In this document: positions 26,382 to 35,420 of the stretch, in pieces
Layout of the letters: every line of letters starts with the position of its first letter
How positions within the stretch are numbered: the stretch's first letter is position 1
Source: Bacteroidota bacterium
Lineage (GTDB): Bacteria; Bacteroidota; Bacteroidia; Flavobacteriales; Flavobacteriaceae
DNA length: 64,000 nt
Reading direction: 5' to 3'
Assembly: GCA_023446155.1 (NCBI GenBank)
Contig: JAEXIT010000008.1
Coordinates: 69,296-133,295, forward strand
The notes under the pieces: model-generated
Database searches by the model: none
What the model saw: only the letters and a program-made list of their open reading frames with translations
What the model was told of the DNA's origin: nothing
Position numbers and translations under genes: made by a program

Positions 26382-27061
26382 CCGCCTAAAAACCGTACAC
26401 ACAAGTCGGGAGCAATTTTAAAAAGTAATCTGCGGGGAACATTAAGAATACGTGTTCTTAATTTTCGATTGCTTAATTCAACAGTACCTGCGGTATATAT
26501 ATAATCAACAATTTCCAAATTACAGTCCTTTAATGTAGAGAGTGCGGTATCTTTCATAAAATAATGAATGTGACCTACACTTTTTCGTCCATTAATAATT
26601 TCATTGCGCATTACAGACGAAACGGAAATATCCAGTGGGATATGAAAAATCTTGTAGTTGGCTTTTTGAGAGCAATTTTTGATGAAACCGAAATAGTCTT
26701 CAACATGTTCAAAAACGTCCATCATTAATAGTAAGTCATAGTGAACATCTTTTTCAAGGAAATTATCCTGAAAAAACGTCAGGCGATCTTTCTCTTTTTT
26801 ATGTGAAATTTCATAAGCATCGGGAGAAATATCATATCCGTGGAATGTTATTTCGGGGCTTAGTTTGGAATGTAATTGGTTTAGGATTTCACCGGCTCCG
26901 CAGCCAACTTCAACAATTGTTTTCAGATCCAGTGTATTTCGAGAGAATAGTTTTTCAATTTGTTTTGCTTTCCATGGAGAATCTTCTTCATGCCAAGTCG
27001 GGTTATTATTTAAGTATTCGGATTTTTTCTGGTTATAAATTTTATTAATAGGATTATCCAT
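26354..27061 (-). CDS. Class I SAM-dependent methyltransferase
   Basis: A 235-residue protein with SAM motif I VEVGCGAGEIL (about 49-60), a following acidic position at GYDISPDA, and a motif IV-like LLMMDVFEHVEDY. This is the Methyltransf_23/UbiG-like group, which in polysaccharide loci often modifies a sugar or lipid-linked intermediate. It is the only minus-strand gene in this part of the locus. A perfect 14-base inverted repeat lies directly before its start codon (27065-27097), which suggests separate control. Substrate unknown. Confidence 0.8.
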   Translation of the reverse strand: MDNPINKIYNQKKSEYLNNNPTWHEEDSPWKAKQIEKLFSRNTLDLKTIVEVGCGAGEILNQLHSKLSPEITFHGYDISPDAYEISHKKEKDRLTFFQDNFLEKDVHYDLLLMMDVFEHVEDYFGFIKNCSQKANYKIFHIPLDISVSSVMRNEIINGRKSVGHIHYFMKDTALSTLKDCNLEIVDYIYTAGTVELSNRKLRTRILNVPRRLLFKIAPDLCVRFLGGYSLLVLAK

Positions 27062-27064
27062 TTT

Positions 27065-27097
27065 ATTGTATTTTAGATTTCACATCTAAAATACAAT
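27065..27097. promoter_or_regulatory. Perfect 14-base inverted repeat before the methyltransferase gene
   Basis: The arms ATTGTATTTTAGAT (27065-27078) and ATCTAAAATACAAT (27084-27097) are exactly complementary, with a 5-base loop. The repeat ends 3 bases upstream of the methyltransferase ATG. It is too AT-rich and too badly placed to be a terminator of any known gene. It may be an operator for a dimeric regulator or an RNA hairpin that limits translation. Confidence 0.6.
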
Positions 27098-27183
27098 TTA
27101 TGATTATAACCTGCCTGTTAAAATTATAAAATAAAATATTGTGAATTGATTTTATAAAGTAATTATTTAGTGACATAATATTC

Positions 27184-27191
27184 TATATTTG
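27184..27191 (+). promoter_or_regulatory. Candidate -7 box of the small lipoprotein gene
   Basis: TATATTTG, 17 bases before the ATG at 27209. The -33 region has no clear TTG. Confidence 0.5.
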
Positions 27192-27208
27192 TAGAAAAAA
27201 AAATAAAA

Positions 27209-27619
27209 ATGAGAGTAGTATTTCTTAGTATTTTGTGCAGTGTTTTTTTGCTTTCTTGTCAAAATGATACCAAAAAGCAAGAAGAAGGCAAAGCTATTGC
27301 AAGCAAAATGGAAACAGCTGAAAAATATCAGATGAAGGTTTTGCAGTCGTCTAATGATGATTTTACATTAGTCTGTTTGAATCGATTTACAGGGGATGTT
27401 TTTGTTCGAAACAGCAACGGATCTTGGTATAATGCACAAGACAAATCTCAAGCCTTAAAAAAATACGATCACGCGGTCTATTCAATTGATATTACCAAAA
27501 AAGCCGATGGTGCATTCCAGATAATTTTATTTAATAATAAAAATGGAAATGTATATATCCGATCCTATTCCAGTGCCTGGTATGAGGCTTCAGGGATAAG
27601 AGCTTTGGAAAATAACTAA
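27209..27619 (+). CDS. Small predicted lipoprotein, unknown function
   Basis: A 136-residue protein with a lipoprotein signal peptide (lipobox FLLSC, Cys17). The mature part is polar and contains two similar segments, NRFTGDVFVRNSNGSWYNA and NNKNGNVYIRSYSSAWYEA, which look like an internal repeat of about 65 residues. It is probably anchored in a periplasmic leaflet or on the surface. It has its own -7 box and is followed by a hairpin, so it may form a separate transcript inside the polysaccharide locus. No family recognised. Confidence 0.7.
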   Translation: MRVVFLSILCSVFLLSCQNDTKKQEEGKAIASKMETAEKYQMKVLQSSNDDFTLVCLNRFTGDVFVRNSNGSWYNAQDKSQALKKYDHAVYSIDITKKADGAFQIILFNNKNGNVYIRSYSSAWYEASGIRALENN

Positions 27620-27626
27620 TTTTTCT

Positions 27627-27654
27627 TGTGGGGTGTTTTTTTAAATGCCCCACA
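27627..27654 (+). terminator. Hairpin after the lipoprotein gene
   Basis: TGTGGGGTGTTT (27627-27638) pairs with AAATGCCCCACA (27643-27654) with two G-U pairs and a TTTT loop, followed by GATTTTTAAAA. It is a weak terminator or attenuator between the lipoprotein gene and the polymerase gene, and it overlaps the TTG at 27626, which is therefore unlikely to be a start. Confidence 0.6.
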
Positions 27655-27667
27655 GATTTTTAAAATA

Positions 27668-28963
27668 ATGATTGTATATCTTTCTTTAATAATAGTTTTA
27701 CTTTTTGTAGTATATAATAAACGGAAGTTATTTGTTTTATCACCGGTAGATATCTTTATTGTATACTATCTCGCAGTTGTTGTTTTCACAACACTTTATC
27801 ATTTTTATTATCCGAGATCCGAAAAGATAAATTTCTTTAATCTGGATATAAAAAACCACAAAAATTTTACCGAACAACTTTGCGTTTTTTTACGCGTGAT
27901 TACCCTGTTTTTATCCGGAGTCTTCCTTTATAAATTTATAAATCCCACTTATAATGCGATTAACCGAAAGCCAATAGAAGTTGTAAATTTAAAGGATCGA
28001 AAAATCAATTATAAGGTTCTTAGCGATGTTACAACGGTACTGTTGCTGATATGTGTCCTTTTGGTGTATCTGGATTACGGGGATCAATTGTTTGTTCGGA
28101 AAAAATATATTCCAAAAGACAGTTCCGTTTTAAAAATGATCTATTCCAACCTGATGATTTTTATTTCGGTTTTGGCCGGTATTCTGATGAATAAATTTAA
28201 AACAGTATCCCGAATTGCTATTTTCACCACTGTTTTTATTGGGATCTGTTTGGGAAGTAGGATCGCCTCAATTTGCTTAATTCTTTTTGGGATAACCTAT
28301 TCCTTATTTTTAGCGACCCGAAAGGAAAAAATCGTATTCCTTTGCTTTTTCGTCCCTTTTATGACGATCTTTTTCGGGTATAACATCTCGCTGCGATCGG
28401 AATCATTTGGACATGGTCTGATTCCGTATATGGAGGTGACATTTAAAAGACCGGAAATAATCTTTGAATATACGGTTAGGAATATATATTATACCTTTAT
28501 TTTTGGATTCTATGTTACATCCGAAACCATTAAATTATATAAAGACGCTTCTATAGACAAACTAATGACTTGTATGAATCCATTACCCGGTGGAATGGTC
28601 AATTGGTATCAAATATATAAACAGTTACGAATTAACATTTTTGCTCCTTTTTCGGCAATAGGAGAGTTGGCAAAATTCCCGATTTTTAGTTTCTTTTATT
28701 ACATCTTCCTGGGCTATTATTTTTCAGTGATCGATAATTTTATAAAAAAATCGATCGTAAACAGAAAATATGTTTTTGCGATTATTCAAGTATTGATGTT
28801 GCTTTTGTTTGTAATGTTTAGTTATGAATATAATTTAAGGTCTACCCACCGATTTATATGGTACTCCGTTTTTGTATTGATAATCTCCTTTTATTTCTAC
28901 AAAATCAAGAAAATAAAATTTGTTTTTAAAGAAACGAAGAATGATGAAAGCATTACTCAATAA
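27668..28963 (+). CDS. Wzy-like oligosaccharide repeat-unit polymerase
   Basis: A 431-residue polytopic membrane protein with about ten to twelve helices and many Tyr, Phe and Ile residues. It lacks conserved motifs, as usual for Wzy polymerases, but residues such as GSRIASICLILFG and the periplasmic loops fit the oligosaccharide repeat-unit polymerase group. I chose the ATG at 27668 because the upstream TTG sits in a hairpin. It overlaps the next gene (28941) by 23 bases. It probably polymerises the repeat units moved by the flippase. The gene is markedly AT-rich. Confidence 0.75.
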   Translation: MIVYLSLIIVLLFVVYNKRKLFVLSPVDIFIVYYLAVVVFTTLYHFYYPRSEKINFFNLDIKNHKNFTEQLCVFLRVITLFLSGVFLYKFINPTYNAINRKPIEVVNLKDRKINYKVLSDVTTVLLLICVLLVYLDYGDQLFVRKKYIPKDSSVLKMIYSNLMIFISVLAGILMNKFKTVSRIAIFTTVFIGICLGSRIASICLILFGITYSLFLATRKEKIVFLCFFVPFMTIFFGYNISLRSESFGHGLIPYMEVTFKRPEIIFEYTVRNIYYTFIFGFYVTSETIKLYKDASIDKLMTCMNPLPGGMVNWYQIYKQLRINIFAPFSAIGELAKFPIFSFFYYIFLGYYFSVIDNFIKKSIVNRKYVFAIIQVLMLLLFVMFSYEYNLRSTHRFIWYSVFVLIISFYFYKIKKIKFVFKETKNDESITQ

Positions 28964-30137
28964 AAACTGGAATTATCTGATAAACAGTATTGCTGTTTTA
29001 TTTGGACTTTTTGTTTTACTGCCATTTAAGGCAAAACCGTATTTAGTCGTACTGCTATTTTTAGTGTCGGCATTATCTTATTTTTATAAGAAAGGCAATG
29101 AAAAGCGGGCAATTAAGAAAGGAATCCCGATTTTGCTACTTTTTATCATTGCACTCGTTTCATTATGCTATACAAGCAACCTGAACGAAGGTTGGAAAAT
29201 TATCGGCAGAATGATTCCTCTTGCATTACCATTAGCATTTTGTCTGCTTACCGACGACGATAGAGATCTGTTCTTTAAAACGTTCCGAAAGGTATTTGTG
29301 CCGTCATGTGTACTCTATACCATTCTAATATTTATATACCTGAATCAGTTGGGTTGTTTTTCAGGGGACATGTCTTTAAATTATGGCTATTCCTATATTA
29401 TGTTTGAGTTTTGGGGAATAAATGATCATCCAATTTATATTTCAACATATTTTGTGATTGCATTATTTTTTCTGTTGGAATGGGAACTTAAACCCAGAAT
29501 AGTATCCTATTTGCTTTTTATAATATTGTTTTCCGGATTGTTAATCTTATCCAGAAAGGGATCTATAATTTCTTTTTTGCTTTGTGTACTTGTATTCTTT
29601 TTTTCCAAAAAATCCAAGGGATATTGGATAAAGGGATCGTTTATTATTGTGCTAATTTCGTTATGTATGATGTTGATTCCGGAAATCAAGTACCGATTTT
29701 TAGAATTGGTATCGGTTGACCGGATTGTTGAAAATCCGGAAACATCAACAGGAATACGCTATATAGTCTGGAAAACGAGTGCAGAATTGATCCAGAAAGC
29801 GCCCGTTTTGGGATACGGAATAGGAGATGTTCAGGATGTGCTAAACCAAAGTTACATTGATAAGGAATACGATCAATTAGCAGTTGACACCTATAATGCG
29901 CACAATCAGTTTATACAGATTGTATTATCATCGGGAATTATAGGATTAGTATTGTTTTTAGCAGGGACTATCTTTTTATACCGTCAGTTTATCGCATCTA
30001 AAGAAAAAATAGGACTACTCATTTTGACGTTTTTTTTAATAGTATTTTTAACAGAAAGCTATTTGGAACGACAAAATGGAATTATTTTCTATTCATTAAT
30101 AATGAGTATGTTTATTTATAAAAAGGCTCGGACATGA
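28941..30137 (+). CDS. O-antigen ligase/polymerase family protein (Wzy_C)
   Basis: A 398-residue polytopic protein. The large periplasmic loop in the second half (RIVENPETSTGIRYIVWKTS ... GYGIGDVQDVL ... YNAHNQFIQIVLSSGIIGL) is the Wzy_C/WaaL pattern, including the conserved Arg and the YNAHN motif with its His. It may attach the finished polysaccharide to its acceptor (lipid A core or protein), while the preceding Wzy-like protein polymerises it. Which of the two does which cannot be settled by sequence. ATG at 28941 chosen; the TTG at 28920 would overlap further into the preceding gene. Confidence 0.82.
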   Translation: MMKALLNKNWNYLINSIAVLFGLFVLLPFKAKPYLVVLLFLVSALSYFYKKGNEKRAIKKGIPILLLFIIALVSLCYTSNLNEGWKIIGRMIPLALPLAFCLLTDDDRDLFFKTFRKVFVPSCVLYTILIFIYLNQLGCFSGDMSLNYGYSYIMFEFWGINDHPIYISTYFVIALFFLLEWELKPRIVSYLLFIILFSGLLILSRKGSIISFLLCVLVFFFSKKSKGYWIKGSFIIVLISLCMMLIPEIKYRFLELVSVDRIVENPETSTGIRYIVWKTSAELIQKAPVLGYGIGDVQDVLNQSYIDKEYDQLAVDTYNAHNQFIQIVLSSGIIGLVLFLAGTIFLYRQFIASKEKIGLLILTFFLIVFLTESYLERQNGIIFYSLIMSMFIYKKART

Positions 30138-31219
30138 CAAAAAAAATAGTGGTGATAGGTCCTTTTCCATTACCGGTTTCCGGAGTAAGTCTGGCAAATG
30201 AAGTAATTGCCAAAGGACTAAAAGGTAAAAACTGGGAGGTTAAGCAAATTAACACCGAGTTTGCTTCCGGTGTATCCGACAGACATGGGACGATCAGTAT
30301 GGAAAAGGCTCGTTTTTTTAAATGCTATCTGGAGGCTTATAAAATTATAGCGACAAAGATTGTTTATATTACTATTGGACAATCGTTTTTAGGGGTTGTG
30401 AAATACCTTCCCTTTATGATGCTTTCCAAGTTTTTGGGGAAGACATTGGTTGTACATTTACACGGGAACCATTTGTTGGAAGAATACAACCAATTAAAAG
30501 GAAGTAAAAAAAAGATTTTTGGTAAATTAATAGCAATGTTCGACTATGGAATTGTACTGTCGAAGTCGTTGCGTAAAAATTTTGAGCCATTTATAAAACC
30601 CGAAAACATCTTTGAACTGAATAATTTTTTTGAGGATTCATTAGTAATACCGGAAGAAGAATTACTACAAGTAAAAGAGTATTCAACCTTAAAAGTGGGC
30701 TTTTTGAGTAACCTGATCGAAGAAAAAGGGATCAATGTTTTATTGAAAGCCATACAGCTTATTCGGGAAAAAGGTATAAAAATCGATTTGAAAGTTGCGG
30801 GGAATAAGGTAATAGAGAATGATCTTACGGAATTGTTTGCTAAAAATGAGGTCGACTACAAGGGCGTTCTTTATGGTGAAGCTAAAAAAGACTTTTTGAG
30901 AGACTGTAATGTTTTTTGCTTACCAACATATTATAAAATGGAAGGTCAGCCAATTAGTATTTTGGAAGCCATGTCGCTAGGAAATCTTATTTTAACAACA
31001 AATCATGCCGGAATTGCCGATATTTGTAATGAAGATAACGCCGTTTTTTGCGAAAAAAACAATGTGGCGGATTTAGCAGAAAAATTAGAAACATTATATT
31101 ACAACCCGCAGATTATTGAAAAAAAGGGACGTTATAATATTACATATGCTAAAGAACGCTTTACGGAAGAACACTTTATAATTAACGCGACTACACTATT
31201 AGAAAAATGTATAAACTAG
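30134..31219 (+). CDS. Glycosyltransferase family 4
   Basis: A 361-residue GT-B enzyme. The N-terminal IGPFPLPVSGVSLANEVI binds the acceptor side. The C-terminal domain carries VGFLSNLIEEKGINVLL and the donor-binding EX7E-type region around YYKMEGQPISILEAMSLG. It overlaps the preceding gene by 4 bases (ATGA) and the acetyltransferase gene by 13 bases, so translation is coupled. It probably adds one sugar to the cytoplasmic repeat unit. Confidence 0.88.
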   Translation: MTKKIVVIGPFPLPVSGVSLANEVIAKGLKGKNWEVKQINTEFASGVSDRHGTISMEKARFFKCYLEAYKIIATKIVYITIGQSFLGVVKYLPFMMLSKFLGKTLVVHLHGNHLLEEYNQLKGSKKKIFGKLIAMFDYGIVLSKSLRKNFEPFIKPENIFELNNFFEDSLVIPEEELLQVKEYSTLKVGFLSNLIEEKGINVLLKAIQLIREKGIKIDLKVAGNKVIENDLTELFAKNEVDYKGVLYGEAKKDFLRDCNVFCLPTYYKMEGQPISILEAMSLGNLILTTNHAGIADICNEDNAVFCEKNNVADLAEKLETLYYNPQIIEKKGRYNITYAKERFTEEHFIINATTLLEKCIN

Positions 31220-31734
31220 AAGAATTTCATTTGCCGGAAGGGTTTAGAGGCCGTAGTGCTGTAGTTGTTCAGTTATGGTGGCTTATTCATTTCTTTTTGT
31301 TTCGGCCTTCACCACAATTTATGTATGGATGGAGACGATTTTTACTGCGATTATTCGGCGCTAAAATCGGAAAAAAGGTAATCATTCGCCCTTCGGCACA
31401 GATAACCTATCCCTGGAAAGTAACCATTGGCGATTATTCGTGGATTGGTGATGATGTTGTTTTGTACAGTTTGGGGACGATCACCATTGGTACGAATACG
31501 ATTATTTCACAAAAAGGATATATCTGTACCGGATCGCACGATTATGATAAAATAGATTTTCCTATTTATGCCAAACCAATTATAATTAGAGATTCCTGTT
31601 GGTTGGCTACAGATGTATTTGTAGCACCCGGAGTCGAAATAGTTGATGAAGTTGTTATTGGCGCCCGATCATCGGTATATAAAAGTATATTGGAGAAAGG
31701 AGTATACAAAGGAAATCCGGTTGCAAAAACCTAA
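31207..31734 (+). CDS. WcaF-like putative sugar O-acetyltransferase
   Basis: A 175-residue left-handed beta-helix enzyme with hexapeptide repeats (about 60-165: IGKKVIIRPSAQI, VTIGDYSWIGDDV, GTITIGTNTIISQ). The ending VYKGNPVAK is typical of the WcaF/NodL group. It probably acetylates a sugar hydroxyl with acetyl-CoA. The catalytic His is probably in GSHDYDK (about 118). It is the last gene of the plus-strand core and is followed by a strong terminator. Confidence 0.85.
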   Translation: MYKLEEFHLPEGFRGRSAVVVQLWWLIHFFLFRPSPQFMYGWRRFLLRLFGAKIGKKVIIRPSAQITYPWKVTIGDYSWIGDDVVLYSLGTITIGTNTIISQKGYICTGSHDYDKIDFPIYAKPIIIRDSCWLATDVFVAPGVEIVDEVVIGARSSVYKSILEKGVYKGNPVAKT

Positions 31735-31751
31735 AAAGACCGTTATAAAAG

Positions 31752-31787
31752 AATGCCCCCAAAAGTAAGCTCTTTGGGGGCATTTTA
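31752..31787. terminator. Bidirectional terminator, polysaccharide core / beta-helix operon
   Basis: AATGCCCCCAAA (31752-31763) pairs with TTTGGGGGCATT (31773-31784), a perfect 12-base stem with a T-rich tail on the right and A-rich sequence on the left. It ends both the plus-strand core operon and the minus-strand beta-helix operon (31800-35876). Confidence 0.9.
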
Positions 31788-31799
31788 TTTATAAGTGTT

Positions 31800-33608
31800 T
31801 TATTCGATCACATAAGGCTTTATAGCATTTGGATTAATGATCGGATTGGCTACATTGTTTACTTTCGCTCTGCTATTAGGATTAGAATAGTACGACACAA
31901 AGGTTACCCTCCATTCATTAGGTTCAGTAAGTTTACTAGGATCGGTTGAATATCCCGGAGCATAACTGGTAATATTATAACGAGGCAAACGATCCGTTGG
32001 ATTGGAACCATTGTTTCCGGGCACAAATACCGCGTTGATAAAAGTAAGTCCGCTGCATCTTTGTTCGGCTGGACTGGTAGCGGTATCGAGTACCAAATCG
32101 TCATACGTATTGTTCGCCGCCAAACTATTACCGTTAAAAGCTTCACCGGTTAGTGTACTTTCAGAGCATCGGATCATTTCCATACCAGAGCCTCCGTTAA
32201 ATTCATAGCGATTATTTGCAAATTTATTTCCGGTACATCCCATAAGGAAGGCGCCTTTATCTCCATTTTCGAAAATATTACCATTAATTACAGATGAGTG
32301 AACCCGGTTTGCTAAGAAAGATACCGCTTTTCGATTCACATTTTTTAAACTACCATAATTGGTAGACATTCCAATTTCATTATTCGATATCCAGCAATTC
32401 ACGACATCACGAAGGTGTAAAGCACCAAGATGACCATTGTCTGTCGAAGTATCGGTACCATACGGAAGTGGTGGTGGTAATGTTACCCATTCTCCATTTA
32501 CAGTAGGAATCCACAATCCCTGAATCATATTGTTTTCAATTCGGGAGGCATTGAGTTGCGTACTTAAAATACAATGCTGTTTGCAATACACAATATTATT
32601 ATTGTACAATCGATTCCCCGTTCCGTTAAACCAAACGGCGGCAATTAAATTATGACCGGTTGCGGCATTTTGCGATTCCCCATCAATATTCAGGTTTTCC
32701 AAAGCCGAATTATTAGTAGAGTTTAAAAACTTAAAGATATATTGTGCCGAATTAGCCGGTCGAATGATAACAGGTGTCTGGTAACTTAGATCATGACTCA
32801 CGCCTTGTTCGCCGGAAAACGTAAAACCGGATGGAACTTCAATATCTTTTAAACGGTAAATCCCTTTTGGAAAGACTATTTTTACACCGCGAGTATTTTT
32901 AAAAACGTTAATAAGTGCGGTTAATTGATCGGAATAATTTGTAACACCATCACCTAAAATTCCAAACCATTTTACGTTAATGGCTGTTCCTTCATAATTG
33001 CGAACCCAACGTCCGTTGGCAGGATTGGTAATGGTTGGTTTGATAATGGTGCCACCGTTATCATCAGCAGCAGTATATCCGGCAACACGCCAGATAAAAT
33101 AACCACCACCGCCATCATTATTACCGGTATAATCTTTTACATATACCGCATCACCTTCAGTAGCGGCAATTGTTCCGCGTAGGCTGTTGATATTCGGAAT
33201 CAATTTAACGCCATTTGTGGTACTACCACTGTGTAGCGCATAGGGAACACTTAAAAACTGACTGATTCCGGATACGGTATAATTGGTTCCTCCAATTGGA
33301 TCCAGTTCCACTTTTAAATACTTGTTTCCGGTTCCCCACGGAATGTTGGCAAATGTTCCGGAAAGAACCGTACCTCCTCCGATTTTTAAATCGTAAAAAC
33401 CTTGTGCATTCGTTGTTTTGGTATGACTTTCACTATAAAGAACCGTACCAAAGGGAACAATGTCCATGATGCTTATTTTAACACCAACACTGCCGTTAAT
33501 AGGAACATTACTACTATTGTAAGCAATTCCCTGGTAGCTTATTAATTGAGGCGCTTGAGCAAAAACGGCACATGAAGTAAGCAGTAGTAATAAAAATATT
33601 TTTTTCAT
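31800..33608 (-). CDS. Secreted beta-helix protein, paralogue 1
   Basis: A 602-residue protein with a signal peptide (about 1-17). Residues about 18-125 form an N-terminal domain (SYQGIAYNSSNVPI ... GGGTVLSGTFANIPWG ... LSVPYALHSG) that is common at the start of secreted and tail-fibre-like proteins of Bacteroidota. Then come a Gly-rich segment (NNDGGGGYFIWRV) and a right-handed parallel beta-helix of the pectate lyase/GH28 type, starting at VKWFGILGDGVTNYS and with many Asn-rich turns (LENLNIDG, RLYNNNIVYC, RIENNMIQG). It lacks a type IX sorting tail. Possible roles are polysaccharide lyase, hydrolase or binding protein. It is the last gene of a three-gene operon. Confidence 0.8.
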   Translation of the reverse strand: MKKIFLLLLLTSCAVFAQAPQLISYQGIAYNSSNVPINGSVGVKISIMDIVPFGTVLYSESHTKTTNAQGFYDLKIGGGTVLSGTFANIPWGTGNKYLKVELDPIGGTNYTVSGISQFLSVPYALHSGSTTNGVKLIPNINSLRGTIAATEGDAVYVKDYTGNNDGGGGYFIWRVAGYTAADDNGGTIIKPTITNPANGRWVRNYEGTAINVKWFGILGDGVTNYSDQLTALINVFKNTRGVKIVFPKGIYRLKDIEVPSGFTFSGEQGVSHDLSYQTPVIIRPANSAQYIFKFLNSTNNSALENLNIDGESQNAATGHNLIAAVWFNGTGNRLYNNNIVYCKQHCILSTQLNASRIENNMIQGLWIPTVNGEWVTLPPPLPYGTDTSTDNGHLGALHLRDVVNCWISNNEIGMSTNYGSLKNVNRKAVSFLANRVHSSVINGNIFENGDKGAFLMGCTGNKFANNRYEFNGGSGMEMIRCSESTLTGEAFNGNSLAANNTYDDLVLDTATSPAEQRCSGLTFINAVFVPGNNGSNPTDRLPRYNITSYAPGYSTDPSKLTEPNEWRVTFVSYYSNPNSRAKVNNVANPIINPNAIKPYVIE

Positions 33609-33634
33609 AAGATTGAGTACGTAATGATTATAAT

Positions 33635-35416
33635 TTAGTTGATAAGATAAGGGGTTACTGCCGGATTAGTAGTATTGTATATTGAAGATCCGGAAGCTCG
33701 ACTCGAGACGTGGAAGTAAGGCGCAATAATAGTAACTTTCCAGTCTCCGGAGTTTGCAGCATAGTTTGTTATATTATGTCTTGGCAGTCGGTTGGTTAAA
33801 TTGGCACCATTATTTCCGGGAATGAATACCGGATTGACAAATGTGAGTCCGCTACTTTTTTGATCAGACGGACTTGTACTGGTATCGATTACGACATCGT
33901 CGTAAGTGCCACCGGCGGCCATACTGTTACCCAAAAAGGTTTCGCCGGTAAGGATGCTTTCGGTACATCGCATTAATTCCAAACCACTACTACCATTAAA
34001 CTCATATCGGTTGCTGGAATATCGGTTTAAAGCACAATCGAGAAGAAAGGCGCCTTTATCGCCATTTTGAAAAATATTACCACTGATTACCGATATGTTA
34101 AATTTATTCCCCAAAAGAGCAACCGCTTTTCGATTACTATTTCTCAGGTTTCCATAATACGGAGACATTCCGATTTGGTTATTCAGAATCCAACAATCTA
34201 CAATCCCATAGTCGCCTCCCATATTGGCATGTGAAAAATGAAGCACGCCGAGATGACCGTTATCTACGGAAGTATCGCTTCCATACGGTAACGAAGGAGG
34301 TGTTCCTCCCGGAGGAACATACAATCCCTGAAACATATTATTTTCGATTCGGGATACGATCAATTTGTTGCTAACGACGCAATGCTGTTTGCAATACACA
34401 ATGTTGTTATTGTATAGGCGGTTTGCGGCTCCGTTAAATAAAACGGCAGCAATAAGGCTTTGCCCGTTTGTAGTGGCTTCACCATCGATGTTCAGATTTT
34501 CTAAGGACGCATTTTTAGTTTCGTTTGAAAACTTAAAAATATATTGAGCTCCCTCTACCGGTCGTATAATAACGGGAGTGTCGTAATTGAAATCATGACT
34601 AACCACCTGTTCTCCGCTAAATGTAAATCCGGTTGGGACATTTATATCTTTTAGGCGGTAAATACCTTTTGAAAAAACAATCTTTATGCCGCGGGTGTCT
34701 TTAAAAAGATTGATCAGGCTTTGAAGCTGCGGACTATAATCGGTAGTCCCGTCGCCCATAATACCAAACCATTTTACGTTAATGGCGGTGCCTTCGAAAT
34801 TGCGTACCCAACGACCGCTGGTCGGATTGGTAATAGTAGGCGTAATAATTGTACCGCCATTATCATTGGCAGCAGTAAATCCGTCAACACGCCATACAAA
34901 ATGACCACCACCACCATCGTTATCGTTGGCATAGCCTCTTACATAAATGGCGTCGCCATCGAAAGTACCAATTTTTTGACGTAAGGCATCCACTTTGGGA
35001 AGAAAGGTAAGACCATTTTCGGATGTACCACTGTACAATACATAGGGAACACTTAAAAATGGATTGGTTCCGGATGCGGTATAATTTGTTCCGTTGTTAG
35101 GATCCATTTCTACCTTTAAAAATTTAGCACCGCTTCCCCACGGGATGGTATTAAAAGTTCCGGAAACAACCGTTCCACCACCAATATTTAAATCATAAAT
35201 CCCCTGAGCGTTGGTTGTGGGCGTATGTGTTTCGCTATATAAAACCGTTCCCGTTTCACTGAGATTAAGAATACTGATTTTAATACCAATAGGACTATCC
35301 ATAATAGGAGTATTACTGGCATTATAGGCTATAGATTGGTAGTTGATGAGCTGTGGTGCCTGTGCAAACACCGTGAAAGAGATCACGGATACGAATACAA
35401 GTAGGATCTTTTTCAT
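33635..35416 (-). CDS. Secreted beta-helix protein, paralogue 2
   Basis: A 593-residue paralogue of the gene at 31800 with the same order: signal peptide (MKKILLVFVSVISF), N-terminal domain with GGGTVVSGTF and FLSVPYVLYSG, Gly-rich segment NDGGGGHFVWRV, then the beta-helix. The two are very similar through most of their length (for example VKWFGIMGDG, YCKQHCV, NGDKGAFL), so they arose by tandem duplication. I chose the ATG at 35414-35416; an upstream in-frame start would place 18 residues before the signal peptide. No type IX tail is visible. Substrate unknown. Confidence 0.8.
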   Translation of the reverse strand: MKKILLVFVSVISFTVFAQAPQLINYQSIAYNASNTPIMDSPIGIKISILNLSETGTVLYSETHTPTTNAQGIYDLNIGGGTVVSGTFNTIPWGSGAKFLKVEMDPNNGTNYTASGTNPFLSVPYVLYSGTSENGLTFLPKVDALRQKIGTFDGDAIYVRGYANDNDGGGGHFVWRVDGFTAANDNGGTIITPTITNPTSGRWVRNFEGTAINVKWFGIMGDGTTDYSPQLQSLINLFKDTRGIKIVFSKGIYRLKDINVPTGFTFSGEQVVSHDFNYDTPVIIRPVEGAQYIFKFSNETKNASLENLNIDGEATTNGQSLIAAVLFNGAANRLYNNNIVYCKQHCVVSNKLIVSRIENNMFQGLYVPPGGTPPSLPYGSDTSVDNGHLGVLHFSHANMGGDYGIVDCWILNNQIGMSPYYGNLRNSNRKAVALLGNKFNISVISGNIFQNGDKGAFLLDCALNRYSSNRYEFNGSSGLELMRCTESILTGETFLGNSMAAGGTYDDVVIDTSTSPSDQKSSGLTFVNPVFIPGNNGANLTNRLPRHNITNYAANSGDWKVTIIAPYFHVSSRASGSSIYNTTNPAVTPYLIN

Positions 35417-35420
35417 AAGC

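Noticed and set aside
25101..31734. A recent genomic island in the AT-rich core
   Set aside because: There is no integrase, transposase, tRNA target or direct repeat at the borders. AT-rich O-antigen cores are normal, so I treat it as a variable locus and not a mobile island.
31800..35416. Prophage tail spikes suggested by the beta-helix proteins
   Set aside because: They have Sec signal peptides and lie in a polysaccharide locus with no phage structural or integrase genes, so cellular surface proteins are more likely.
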